Source: an uncultured Coriobacteriaceae bacterium
Lineage (GTDB): Bacteria > Actinomycetota > Coriobacteriia > Coriobacteriales > Coriobacteriaceae
Assembly (NCBI GenBank): GCA_944322305.1
Contig: CALUOP010000002.1
Coordinates: 290,892-354,891, forward strand
DNA: 64,000 bases
Reading direction: 5' to 3'
Shown here one piece after another: positions 54,964 through 62,044 of this stretch (positions within the stretch are counted from its first letter, which is position 1; each line of letters begins with the position of its first letter). The translations under genes were made by a program, and so were the position numbers. The notes under the pieces were generated by a model. The model was not told the origin of the DNA, did no database searches, and was given only the letters and a program-made list of their open reading frames with translations.

Positions 54964-56169
54964 ATGAAAAACGAGTTGGTGGATCGTCCGGTTTATCTCG
55001 ACTGGCTCAGCCGATGGAAAGATCGCGACGTCATCAAAGTGGCAACGGGTCTGCGGCGCTGTGGAAAATCGAGTGTGCTCGAGCTGTTTCGCAGGCAGCT
55101 TTATGCCGATGGCGTCTCCGACAGCAACATCCTGAGCATAAACTTCGAAAGCTGGGAAGAGGAGTACCCGCTCGCAGCGCGTGAGCTCTACCGCTATATC
55201 GTTCAGCGCTTGGCCCCCGGCACGAACTACGTGTTCCTTGATGAGGTGCAGCACGTGCAGGAGTTCGAGCGGGTCGTCGACGCGCTCCATGTTCGCGAAG
55301 ATGTCGACCTGTACATCACGGGGTCCAACGCCTTCTTTCTTTCCGGGGAGCTTGCCACCTTGCTCACGGGGCGCTATGTCGAGCTGCGCATGCTGCCCTT
55401 CTCGTTTGCGGAGTACCGATCGGCACGAGGCGGGGAGGAGCGCATCGAGGACACGTTCAATCGCTATCTCACCTATGGCGGGATGCCTTTTGCAGCAAGG
55501 CTCGATGACGCTCAGTCGATTTCCGACTATTTGGGCGGGGTGTTCAATACGGTGCTCGTTGAGGATGTGGCGGCGCGGCATCCTCGCATGGACATGAGGG
55601 CATTCAGGGATCTCACGTCGTTTATTGCTGACAATGTGGGCAATATTACTTCTCGCAAACGTGTTGCCGCGGGGCTTACCCAGGCGGGAATGAAGACGTC
55701 TCCCGCGACGGCCGGGGCTTATCTCGACGCGCTTATGGAGAACTATCTGGCGTTCAAGGTGGGGCGATACGACCTGAAGGGCAGAGAGTACCTCGAGACG
55801 CTCGAGAAATACTATCTTGGTGACCTGGGCTTTCGATTTTGGCTGCTGGGAAAGGAGCAGGGGGATTTGGGCAGGCGGCTCGAGAATGCCGTCTATCTCG
55901 AGTTGCTGCGGCGTTACCGTGTCGTCTACGTTGGCAAGGTCGGGGCGGCGGAGGTCGATTTCGTTGCCATGGGCGATGGCGGCCCTGCATACTTTCAGGT
56001 TGCGCAGACGGTGCTCGACGAGTCGACGCGTAAACGAGAGTTCGCGCCGCTTGAGGCGATTTCGGACAACTATCCCAAGACGGTTTTGACCCTCGACCGT
56101 GTTGGGGTGGGGGATTATCGCGGGATTCGTCATGTCAACGTGATCGACTGGATGCTTGGCGAAGCGTAG
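54964..56169 (+). CDS. AAA_14/DUF4143 ATP-binding protein 1
   Basis: This 401-residue ATPase has Walker A GLRRCGKSS (Lys35), Walker B YVFLDEVQHV (about residue 90), sensor-like ITGSNAFFL, and a C-terminal DUF4143 nuclease-like half (about 190-390) containing YYLGDLGFRFWL and VGAAEVDFVAM. DUF4143 proteins are widespread in gut bacteria, often in accessory regions; their function is poorly known. The ATG at 54964 follows GGAGCAAAG. A divergent relative lies at 57555-58904. Confidence 0.88.
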   Translation: MKNELVDRPVYLDWLSRWKDRDVIKVATGLRRCGKSSVLELFRRQLYADGVSDSNILSINFESWEEEYPLAARELYRYIVQRLAPGTNYVFLDEVQHVQEFERVVDALHVREDVDLYITGSNAFFLSGELATLLTGRYVELRMLPFSFAEYRSARGGEERIEDTFNRYLTYGGMPFAARLDDAQSISDYLGGVFNTVLVEDVAARHPRMDMRAFRDLTSFIADNVGNITSRKRVAAGLTQAGMKTSPATAGAYLDALMENYLAFKVGRYDLKGREYLETLEKYYLGDLGFRFWLLGKEQGDLGRRLENAVYLELLRRYRVVYVGKVGAAEVDFVAMGDGGPAYFQVAQTVLDESTRKREFAPLEAISDNYPKTVLTLDRVGVGDYRGIRHVNVIDWMLGEA

Positions 56170-56219
56170 CGCCCGTCTGGGCAGGGGCTGGGCGTTCGCA
56201 GCAATGGCAGAGTCTTGAT

Positions 56220-56248
56220 CGGTACAAAGGGACAGGGGCTTTGTACCG
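56220..56248. repeat. Perfect 10-bp hairpin after the ATPase gene
   Basis: CGGTACAAAG (56220-56229) and CTTTGTACCG (56239-56248) pair perfectly around GGACAGGGG. The loop and the GGGACAGG element resemble repetitive extragenic palindromes. It also could end transcription of the ATPase gene. Confidence 0.65.
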
Positions 56249-56356
56249 GTTAGCAAGCGTATTTGACAAGATGACGGGCGGATTTGCTGGCACGAGAACT
56301 CCCTCTTCGGCAGAATGAAAGGCGTAGATGCGATGCCGCGAGAGGAGAGGCGGACG

Positions 56357-56812
56357 ATGATACCGGATAAGCTGCTTGCACTCCGCCGCAGCGCGGGTAT
56401 GAGCCAGCAGGAGGTGGCGGCGGCCATCGGCGTGACGCGCCAGACGGTGGGAAACTGGGAGCTCGGCAAGGGCTCGCCGGCGCTCGACAAGGCGGCCGAG
56501 CTCGCGCGTCTCTACGGCGTGACGCTCGACGACCTGGCGAGCGAAGAAGTGGGCGTGGTGAGCTCGGGTCATGGCGCGCGTCCCCGCGATCTGCATGTCC
56601 TGCACTCGCTCGTGGGAAAGAGGGGCACGATTGAGTGCATGAGCCATGTGTTGTCCGACGTGACGCTTCTTGGCGTGAGCGAAGGCTGGCTCCGCGTGTC
56701 ATGCACGGTCAAGACGGCGACGTTTGGCAAGCCCAGGGTCGAGGCAACGCAGACAATTCAGCTCATTGACCTGGCGGATGTGTGCGCCATCGCGGTGGAC
56801 GGGGAGGAGTGA
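56357..56812 (+). CDS. XRE-family HTH regulator
   Basis: This 151-residue protein has an N-terminal XRE domain (about 4-60: LLALRRSAGMSQQEVAAAIGVTRQTVGNWELGKGSPALDKAAELARLYGVTLDDL) and a C-terminal beta-rich half of unknown type. ATG 56357 is chosen for GAGGAGAGG just upstream; another in-frame ATG at 56333 lacks a site. The next gene starts 3 bp after its stop and they are likely co-transcribed. Confidence 0.85.
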   Translation: MIPDKLLALRRSAGMSQQEVAAAIGVTRQTVGNWELGKGSPALDKAAELARLYGVTLDDLASEEVGVVSSGHGARPRDLHVLHSLVGKRGTIECMSHVLSDVTLLGVSEGWLRVSCTVKTATFGKPRVEATQTIQLIDLADVCAIAVDGEE

Positions 56813-56815
56813 GCC

Positions 56816-57163
56816 ATGGATGTGTTCGATGCGTTTAGCATGATTACGTTCGTGCTCATCATCTATATCATGTGCGCCATGCCCACCAAGAAAGATATGC
56901 GCCGCCTCGCGCAGCCTGAGGCGGAGGGGCGCCGGCAGGAGGGGCTACGGGACCTCCTGCGCGAGCGCGTTGGCATGTCGTGCCGCCTCTGCTTGTCCGA
57001 GGCCCATAGCACTCCCAGCGCGCTGAGCGGCAGCGTTATGGAGCTCGTCGGGAGGGTGGTCGACGTGGACGACGAGTGGGTGCTCGTGGAGGCGAGCGAC
57101 AAGAAGGGGTGCCGCCGGCTTGTGGCGATGCGCCTCGACCAGGTGGCCGGCATCAGCGAGTGA
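56816..57163 (+). CDS. Small membrane-anchored protein of unknown function
   Basis: This 115-residue protein has an N-terminal helix (AFSMITFVLIIYIMCAM), a basic cytoplasmic stretch and a C-terminal beta-rich part (GSVMELVGRVVDVDDEWVLVEASDKKGCRRLVAMRLDQVAGISE). The last part resembles a small SH3-like or Sm-like barrel. I recognise no family. It starts 3 bp after the XRE gene. The last 27 bases and 27 bases of flank are duplicated at 52019-52072, showing that its 3' end has been copied or moved. Confidence 0.7.
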   Translation: MDVFDAFSMITFVLIIYIMCAMPTKKDMRRLAQPEAEGRRQEGLRDLLRERVGMSCRLCLSEAHSTPSALSGSVMELVGRVVDVDDEWVLVEASDKKGCRRLVAMRLDQVAGISE

Positions 57164-57190
57164 CTCATTTGGGGACGGGGTTGTATTGCG
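57137..57190 (+). repeat. Partner copy of the 54-bp block at 52019-52072
   Basis: Three mismatches separate it from the distant copy. It covers the end of the small membrane-protein gene and a GGGGACGGGG element. As at 52 kb, a truncated minus-strand defence-type gene abuts its right end. Confidence 0.8.
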
Positions 57191-57202
57191 CCGCCATTCC
57201 GA

Positions 57203-57325
57203 AGCGTCGAGCGCGGCGAGTATGTCGTAGTGCGGGAGCACCTTCTCGACCACGGGAAGAAGGACGTCCAGCTGGTGCCTCCGCGCGACCTCGCGAGCAA
57301 ATGCGGAAAACGTGCTATCGGTCAT
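57203..57325 (-). pseudogene. N-terminal fragment of an AbiEii-type nucleotidyltransferase toxin
   Basis: From ATG 57325 the minus strand encodes about 41 residues, MTDSTFSAF then AREVARRHQLDVLLPVVEKVL and PHYDILAALDA. The VVEK..L.HYDILAALD segment is the usual opening of AbiEii toxins. The frame then runs into the GGGGACGGGG repeat and meaningless sequence, so the catalytic nucleotidyltransferase domain is missing. The ATG overlaps the upstream antitoxin fragment by 11 bp, as in intact AbiE operons. Confidence 0.55.
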
Positions 57326-57524
57326 CTTCAAGTTCCTCCCAGTCAACGAGGTCGAGCGAGCGGTGGGCGCGCTTCAGGCCGACGACGGTGTACCGCTTGG
57401 TGGCGAGACGCAGGGGGCTCTCGGGGACGTCGACCGTGTTCAAGGTGATTTTGAGGGCATACGCTTTCGTGTGGATGAGCTCGATAGTGCCGAAGGGGGT
57501 GGAGAAAAGCCCCTCGCACTGCAC
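57315..57524 (-). pseudogene. C-terminal fragment of an AbiEi-type antitoxin
   Basis: About 69 residues remain, including STPFGTIELIHTKAYALK, PLRLATKRYTVVGLKRAHRSLDLVDWEELEDD. The PxRxATxxxTxxDLxR...LDLVDWEE pattern is that of AbiEi antitoxin C-terminal domains. A stop lies just upstream at about 57530, and no HTH N-terminus is present. It precedes the AbiEii fragment. Together they are a dead type IV toxin-antitoxin/abortive-infection locus. Confidence 0.55.
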
Positions 57525-57554
57525 ATGTGTCTGTCACCTGTATAGGCTCGCGGC

Positions 57555-58904
57555 TTATCCCAGGCACCACTGCCAGGCGGGAACCACGGTGATGGCGCCT
57601 GCCGGGGTTTCAATCTCGGCGCGCTCGCGCAGCGTGACGATGGTGCCGGTGTCGAGCTTGGCGAAGCGCATGCCGGCTTCGAGCGACCCGACCTCGCGCT
57701 TGCGGGTTTTCTCGGCCGGCATGTCGTACGTTACCTGCACCAGCTCGTAGGGGTCGATCCCCAAGGCGTCGCCGAGTAGGAAGTCGACTTTTTTCTCCCC
57801 CGTGCCCGGAACAGTGAGAGAGGAGACGGTGTCGGTTCGCGCGCCCGCTAGACGTCGGCGCAGCTCCAGGTAGACAAGCGTCTCAAGGCGTTTTCCCTGG
57901 TCTTGCTGGTTGGCGCGTGAGACGGCGTACGCAAGCCCCGGGTCCTCGGCATACACCTTCGGCGTTGCGGTTGTGTCTGGTTTGAGCATGGTGGTGTATT
58001 CCGGCAGATAGTGGATGAGGTAGGCGTCTCTCAGCAGCTCAAGCAGATTGCGCACCTTGTCCCAATAGGCTTTGTAGCCGATGCTGCGCAAACGGGTTGC
58101 GAGCTCGTTTGCGGAGAGCTCGCACGCGGTGTTGCGGATGGCGAACAGGGCGAGCTGCATCGTGAGCGAGATGTCTTCCCTTCCGCTTCGCTCCGCAACG
58201 TCGCGTGCCACCACGTCGCGCACATAGCCCTGCAGTATTTCGATGCGGTCTCCTTCGACCTGGCGCTGGATGCCGGGAAAGCCTCCCCACGTGAGGTACG
58301 CGTCAAACGCTGCTTCGTAGCGCGTTGCTTCTTTGGGGGAGAAGCTGTCCTGGCCCGGTGCGGGGAGGGGGATGCTGTGGAACATGCAGTATTCGCGGAA
58401 CGAGAGGGGCCACATCTCGTGAACGTGGGAGCGTCCGCGAAACTGTGTGGCGATTTCAGCGGAAGAGACTTTCGAGGACGAACCGGTGATGACGAGGGTT
58501 ACCTGCTCCTGCTCGGCAATGCGCTGGCAAACGCCCTGCCATTCGTCGACTTCCTGGACCTCGTCAAGGAAGAGGTAACAGCCGCCGCTGCGCGCATCGG
58601 GGACTTGGCGCCAGTACTCATCGATAACATCTTGCATGGTGCCGTGCGCGAGCGGCTTGAGACGATCGTCGGAAAAGTCGAAGTACAGCATCCGGTTACG
58701 CTCGACACCCGAGTCGAGAAGGCGCCTCATGAGCTGGAACAGGTAGAAGGTTTTGCCGCAGCGTCTCATGCCCGTGATGATGTGGACGAGGTTGAACCGC
58801 GCTGGTTCCGGCAGCTCGCGAATCACGTCGGCACGGGGGGAGGGCGTGGGGATGGTCTTCTGGAGGCGCTCGCGCACCAAGGTTGAGACTTCTGCGTGCG
58901 TCAT
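57555..58904 (-). CDS. AAA_14/DUF4143 ATP-binding protein 2
   Basis: This 449-residue ATPase has Walker A IITGMRRCGKTF (Lys51), Walker B YLFLDEVQEVDEW, sensor LVITGSSSKV and a DUF4143 half with YAEDPGLAYAV and GEKKVDFLLG. It is the same family as 54964-56169 but with a longer N-terminus. The start at 58904 follows AAAGGGGAG; the upstream frame has no site. Its end is 31 bp from the AbiEi fragment. Confidence 0.88.
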   Translation of the reverse strand: MTHAEVSTLVRERLQKTIPTPSPRADVIRELPEPARFNLVHIITGMRRCGKTFYLFQLMRRLLDSGVERNRMLYFDFSDDRLKPLAHGTMQDVIDEYWRQVPDARSGGCYLFLDEVQEVDEWQGVCQRIAEQEQVTLVITGSSSKVSSAEIATQFRGRSHVHEMWPLSFREYCMFHSIPLPAPGQDSFSPKEATRYEAAFDAYLTWGGFPGIQRQVEGDRIEILQGYVRDVVARDVAERSGREDISLTMQLALFAIRNTACELSANELATRLRSIGYKAYWDKVRNLLELLRDAYLIHYLPEYTTMLKPDTTATPKVYAEDPGLAYAVSRANQQDQGKRLETLVYLELRRRLAGARTDTVSSLTVPGTGEKKVDFLLGDALGIDPYELVQVTYDMPAEKTRKREVGSLEAGMRFAKLDTGTIVTLRERAEIETPAGAITVVPAWQWCLG

Positions 58905-58960
58905 AGCTCCCCTTTTCACTGCTGACAATAACTTCTAAATTATTCTAATAAGTTTAGCCA

Positions 58961-58989
58961 AAAACTTCTAAAAATATCTGAGAAGTTTT
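58961..58989. promoter_or_regulatory. Operator-like inverted repeat before the second DUF4143 gene
   Basis: AAAACTTCT (58961-58969) and AGAAGTTTT (58981-58989) are perfect inverses. A third ACTTCTAAA occurs at 58931-58939. The island is AT-rich and 60-85 bp from the ATPase start codon, fitting a promoter and repressor sites. Confidence 0.5.
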
Positions 58990-59083
58990 GGGTAAACCAT
59001 ACGGTGCATTGGGAATCGGCGCGCGGCGCGTGCGTGGTGTATGGTGGGGGTATCGCAGGGCCACGTGAGAGGTGATGAGACAG

Positions 59084-59758
59084 ATGGGCTATGTTGATCG
59101 CGACAGGTGCGAGGTTCTCCTCGGAGCGGGCGGGCTTGAGGCTCCTGTTGTGTATGTGGTTGACCTGCCGGAACATCCCTTTGACGTGGCGACGGCCGCT
59201 GTGGGGCTTCGTGCAACTGTGATTCGCGTGCCCGTGTGCAACTGGAACGACAGCCTGACGCCCTGGCCTGCGGCGGGCCTGCGTCCGGACGCGCCAGCTT
59301 TTGGCGGACACGCGCCCGAGACGTTTGCCGAGCTTGCGGGCGTGGTGATCCCCGAAGCGGAGGTTGCGCGCGGACTTGCCCCCGAGCGGCGGGCGATCTG
59401 CGGGTACTCGCTCGGCGGGCTCTTCTCGCTTTACGCGTTTGCGCGCGAGGGCTCGCCCTTTGCGGCGTGCGCGTGTCTTTCGGGTTCGGTTTGGTACGAG
59501 GGTTGGGTTAACTACCTGCGGCGCACCTGCCCAGACGGCGCGGGACGGTACGTGTATTTCTCGATTGGGAAGAAAGAGCGCCGCGCCGGGGCGCCTATCA
59601 TGCGCACCGTTCAGGAGGATCTAGAGGCGTGCGCGGCCGTTTTGCGCGAGCGCGGGTGCGCGGTGGACCTTGTGGTGGGCCCGGGCAACCACATGCAGCA
59701 CCACACCGAGCGGCTGACGGCGGGCCTCAAAGCGCTCGACGCATACCTAGCTGGCTAA
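59084..59758 (+). CDS. Alpha/beta-hydrolase esterase (IroE/enterochelin-esterase-like)
   Basis: This 224-residue hydrolase has the nucleophile elbow CGYSLGGLFSLYAF, an oxyanion-type YVVDLPEHPF turn and a C-terminal catalytic-His region GPGNHMQHHTERL. The family includes siderophore and carbohydrate esterases; there is no signal peptide. The start at 59084 is chosen because AGAGGTGA (59068-59075) is eight bases upstream; GTG 59072 and ATG 59075 overlap that site. It could hydrolyse an imported siderophore, given the iron-linked genes 8 kb away, but this is speculative. Confidence 0.75.
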   Translation: MGYVDRDRCEVLLGAGGLEAPVVYVVDLPEHPFDVATAAVGLRATVIRVPVCNWNDSLTPWPAAGLRPDAPAFGGHAPETFAELAGVVIPEAEVARGLAPERRAICGYSLGGLFSLYAFAREGSPFAACACLSGSVWYEGWVNYLRRTCPDGAGRYVYFSIGKKERRAGAPIMRTVQEDLEACAAVLRERGCAVDLVVGPGNHMQHHTERLTAGLKALDAYLAG

Positions 59759-59766
59759 GCGGGTTG

Positions 59767-59792
59767 GCTGGGGACGGGTCCGTTTCAACCCG
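59767..59792 (+). repeat. Dispersed repeat DR-G, copy g
   Basis: GCTGGGGACGGGTCCGTTTC followed by AACCCG. It forms the left border of the Phd-PIN cassette at 59864-60572. Confidence 0.85.
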
Positions 59793-59817
59793 TTTTGAGA
59801 AGAGGCCCCAGGCAACA

Positions 59818-59847
59818 TGTGGCCACTTTTGATATACTGAAGCCACA
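59818..59847. promoter_or_regulatory. Promoter/operator of the second Phd-PIN cassette
   Basis: TGTGGC (59818-59823) and GCCACA (59842-59847) form an inverted repeat around TATACT (59833-59838), a good -10. An antitoxin bound here would cover the promoter. Confidence 0.55.
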
Positions 59848-59863
59848 TAGTAAGGGAGGGCGC

Positions 59864-60154
59864 ATGACCGCACTGCTTGAGCCTGTTGGCGCGCGTGAGG
59901 CGAAGAATCGGTTCAGCGAGCTGGCCGCCGAGGTTAACCGCACGGGGGCCGCGCTTCCGGTGCTGAAGAACGGGAAACCGTGGCTTATCATCCAGCCGGC
60001 GAGCGCTGAGGCGGCGGCGCGGCGCGCCCGCTTGGCGCAGTTTCGGGCGCTCACCCAGCAGGTGGAGCGCGATGCGGAGGCGGAGCCTGCGTGGGATCCA
60101 AGCGTTTCCGATGCCGACATGCTGGGAGCGGAGCGGGTGAGGCGCTTTGGTTAG
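59864..60154 (+). CDS. Phd/YefM-family antitoxin
   Basis: This 96-residue protein has the Phd-type PVGAREAKNRFSELAAEVNRTGAALPVLKNGKPWLIIQP, then a helical Arg/Ala-rich linker and an acidic tail for toxin binding. The ATG at 59864 follows AAGGGAGGG. It overlaps the PIN toxin gene by 8 bp. Confidence 0.85.
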   Translation: MTALLEPVGAREAKNRFSELAAEVNRTGAALPVLKNGKPWLIIQPASAEAAARRARLAQFRALTQQVERDAEAEPAWDPSVSDADMLGAERVRRFG

Positions 60155-60572
60155 CGTCATCTTAGACACCAACATTATCCTCGATTACCTCAGTGCCACA
60201 CGCGAGCAGCATTCTGAGGCCGTCGACTTGCTCGAGCAGCTGCTGGAGTCTGAGACGTACGAGCCCGTTATCCTGGCGGGGAGCATCAAAGACGCCTACT
60301 ACATTCTGTGTCGTCATTTCGGTGCGCGGCGCGAGCAGCTCGTGCGCGATCGGCTTGACACGTTTCGGCAGGTTGTGACCACTGCCGAACTTACCAACGA
60401 GGTTCTCGACCGGGCGTTTGCGTCTGACGAGGCGGATGTGGAGGACGGCATCGTCCGTGCCACGGCCGAGCTGCGCTCGGCGGCGGCCATCGTCACGCGC
60501 GATCGCGAGGCATACGCTCGGTCGACGGTGCCGAGCATGACGGCACGGGAGTTTCTGCAGCGCATGCTATAA
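60147..60572 (+). CDS. PIN-domain toxin (VapC-like)
   Basis: This 141-residue PIN protein has SVILDTNIILDYL, LAGSIKDAYYILCRHFG, ADVEDGIVRATAELRSAAAIVTRD and the typical C-terminal SMTAREFLQ. A TTG at 60147 is the probable start, since GGGTGAGG lies just upstream. It is closely related to the PIN toxin at 13568-14011, which is partnered by an RHH antitoxin. The whole cassette is bracketed by repeat copies g and h. Confidence 0.85.
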   Translation: MVSVILDTNIILDYLSATREQHSEAVDLLEQLLESETYEPVILAGSIKDAYYILCRHFGARREQLVRDRLDTFRQVVTTAELTNEVLDRAFASDEADVEDGIVRATAELRSAAAIVTRDREAYARSTVPSMTAREFLQRML

Positions 60573-60583
60573 CAACGGGTTGG

Positions 60584-60607
60584 TTGGGGACGGGTCCGTT
60601 TCAACCT
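60584..60607 (+). repeat. Dispersed repeat DR-G, copy h
   Basis: TTGGGGACGGGTCCGTTTCA followed by ACCT, 11 bp after the PIN toxin stop. With copy g it brackets the cassette as direct repeats about 815 bp apart. Confidence 0.85.
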
Positions 60608-60734
60608 TTGGGTAGATAGGGGAGATCCGCTCATTCCGTCAGCCATTCCCTTACAACTTTTTTCCGCCACAACCGCACATTTTCTCACTCGCTACCGTTA
60701 ATAGGGTTAGACGGGTCAGAAGGAGGTGACGGGT

Positions 60735-61244
60735 GTGGGCGAACCGAAGGAGCGCATCGACGAGGCCGAGCGCCTGGTGGGCGAGCATTACGCGGACGTG
60801 CTGCGGTATTGCTGCAGGCATGCGCCGGCGGGGCTTGCGGAAGATGCTGCGCAAGAGACGTTTCTGCGGTTCGTCCGGGCGCGGGCGCGCTACCGGGAGC
60901 GGGGGCGGGCTCGAGCCTACCTCATCACCATCGCCCGCAACGTGTGTGCCGACCTCGCACGCGACCGCGCCGCAGCGTGGGCTCCGCTGCCTGCGTCGCT
61001 TGCGGGCGGCGATGAGCCGAGCGAGGCCGACGATGTTCGCGACCTTGTGTCCGCGCTAGCACGGCTGCCCCGTACCCAGCGCGAGGCACTGGAGTTGAGG
61101 TACGGCCAGGGACTCAAGGTTGGCGAAGTTGCTCGCGCGCTGGGGGTGAGCCGGTTTGCCGCGGCGCGGACCATCTCGACAGCGCTTGAGACGCTGAGGG
61201 AGCACCTGGGGCCTGCGTGGCGTGCAGAGAGGGGAGCAGAGTGA
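60735..61244 (+). CDS. ECF-type RNA polymerase sigma factor
   Basis: This 169-residue sigma factor has region 2 (EHYADVLRYCCRHAPAGLAEDAAQETFLRFVRA) and region 4 (LARLPRTQREALELRYGQGLKVGEVARALGVSRFAAARTISTALETLREHL). GTG 60735 is chosen because AAGGAGGTGA (60719-60728) is correctly spaced; the GTG at 60726 lies inside that site. Its stop overlaps the next gene's ATG (TGATG). Confidence 0.88.
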   Translation: MGEPKERIDEAERLVGEHYADVLRYCCRHAPAGLAEDAAQETFLRFVRARARYRERGRARAYLITIARNVCADLARDRAAAWAPLPASLAGGDEPSEADDVRDLVSALARLPRTQREALELRYGQGLKVGEVARALGVSRFAAARTISTALETLREHLGPAWRAERGAE

Positions 61245-62014
61245 TGAAGTTGAGCGAGAAGCGAGCCCTTGAACGGGCCTTGCAGGATCACTGCCGACCT
61301 GCGCCGGGGGCTGGTGAAGAGGCGCCGCCCGCGCTTGTGCGCGCGGTCGCAGCGGAGCTGGCGCGCCCCGCGCGACCCCGGGTGCTTGTGATTGTTGCAG
61401 GTCAGGCGAGGCGCATCAGCCCTGCTGCTTGGGTGCTCCACGCGGCGCTTGTCCTGCTCGTTGCTCTACTCGCGCTTGCCGGCATACGGGTTGCCGCAGC
61501 CGCGGGCGCGATCGGCGCTGCGTTTGCGCTGGCCTCGCTTGCCGAGGTTACGCGCTCGCGCGCCTGCGGAATGGCCGAGTTGGAGGCTTCGTGCGCCGTC
61601 AACGCCCAAGCGGTCGCGTGCGCCCGGGTGGTCGTGCTCGGCTGTGCCGACGCCCTCGCCCTCGTCGCGCTCGTTCTGCTTGCCACCGAGGGGCCAACCC
61701 TCTGGATGACGCTTGCCCAAGCGTGCGCTCCGTACCTCGCGGCGGCGGGTGCAGGACTTCTCGCCGCCCGCAAGGTTGCGAGCGCAGACGCCACGGCGGC
61801 TGCCGTTGCGACGGCGGCGGGCGTGTGCGCCGCGTGCGTGGCCCTGCGTCTGCTTTGTCCGGCGGCCTTTGTGCCCGCGGCGGGGCTCGCCTGGTGGCTG
61901 TCCGCAGCTCTGGCCTTTGCTTTTGCCACCGTCGAGGTGCGTGCGTGGCTCCGTGCGGCGGGCTCCGCATTTGCCGATGCTGACGCCTCCGTCCGCGTCG
62001 CAACGGCGCTCTGA
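61244..62014 (+). CDS. Multi-helix membrane protein, probable anti-sigma or ABC accessory
   Basis: This 256-residue protein has a cytoplasmic N-terminus (about 1-60; EKRALERALQDHCRP is zinc-finger-like but lacks a full HxxxCxxC) and six hydrophobic helices. I do not recognise its family. Translational coupling to the sigma gene suggests an anti-sigma role. Position before an ABC ATPase-permease pair suggests all four genes form one operon. Confidence 0.65.
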   Translation: MKLSEKRALERALQDHCRPAPGAGEEAPPALVRAVAAELARPARPRVLVIVAGQARRISPAAWVLHAALVLLVALLALAGIRVAAAAGAIGAAFALASLAEVTRSRACGMAELEASCAVNAQAVACARVVVLGCADALALVALVLLATEGPTLWMTLAQACAPYLAAAGAGLLAARKVASADATAAAVATAAGVCAACVALRLLCPAAFVPAAGLAWWLSAALAFAFATVEVRAWLRAAGSAFADADASVRVATAL

Positions 62015-62044
62015 CCAACCCCGCAAACCGAAGGGAGAAGATCG

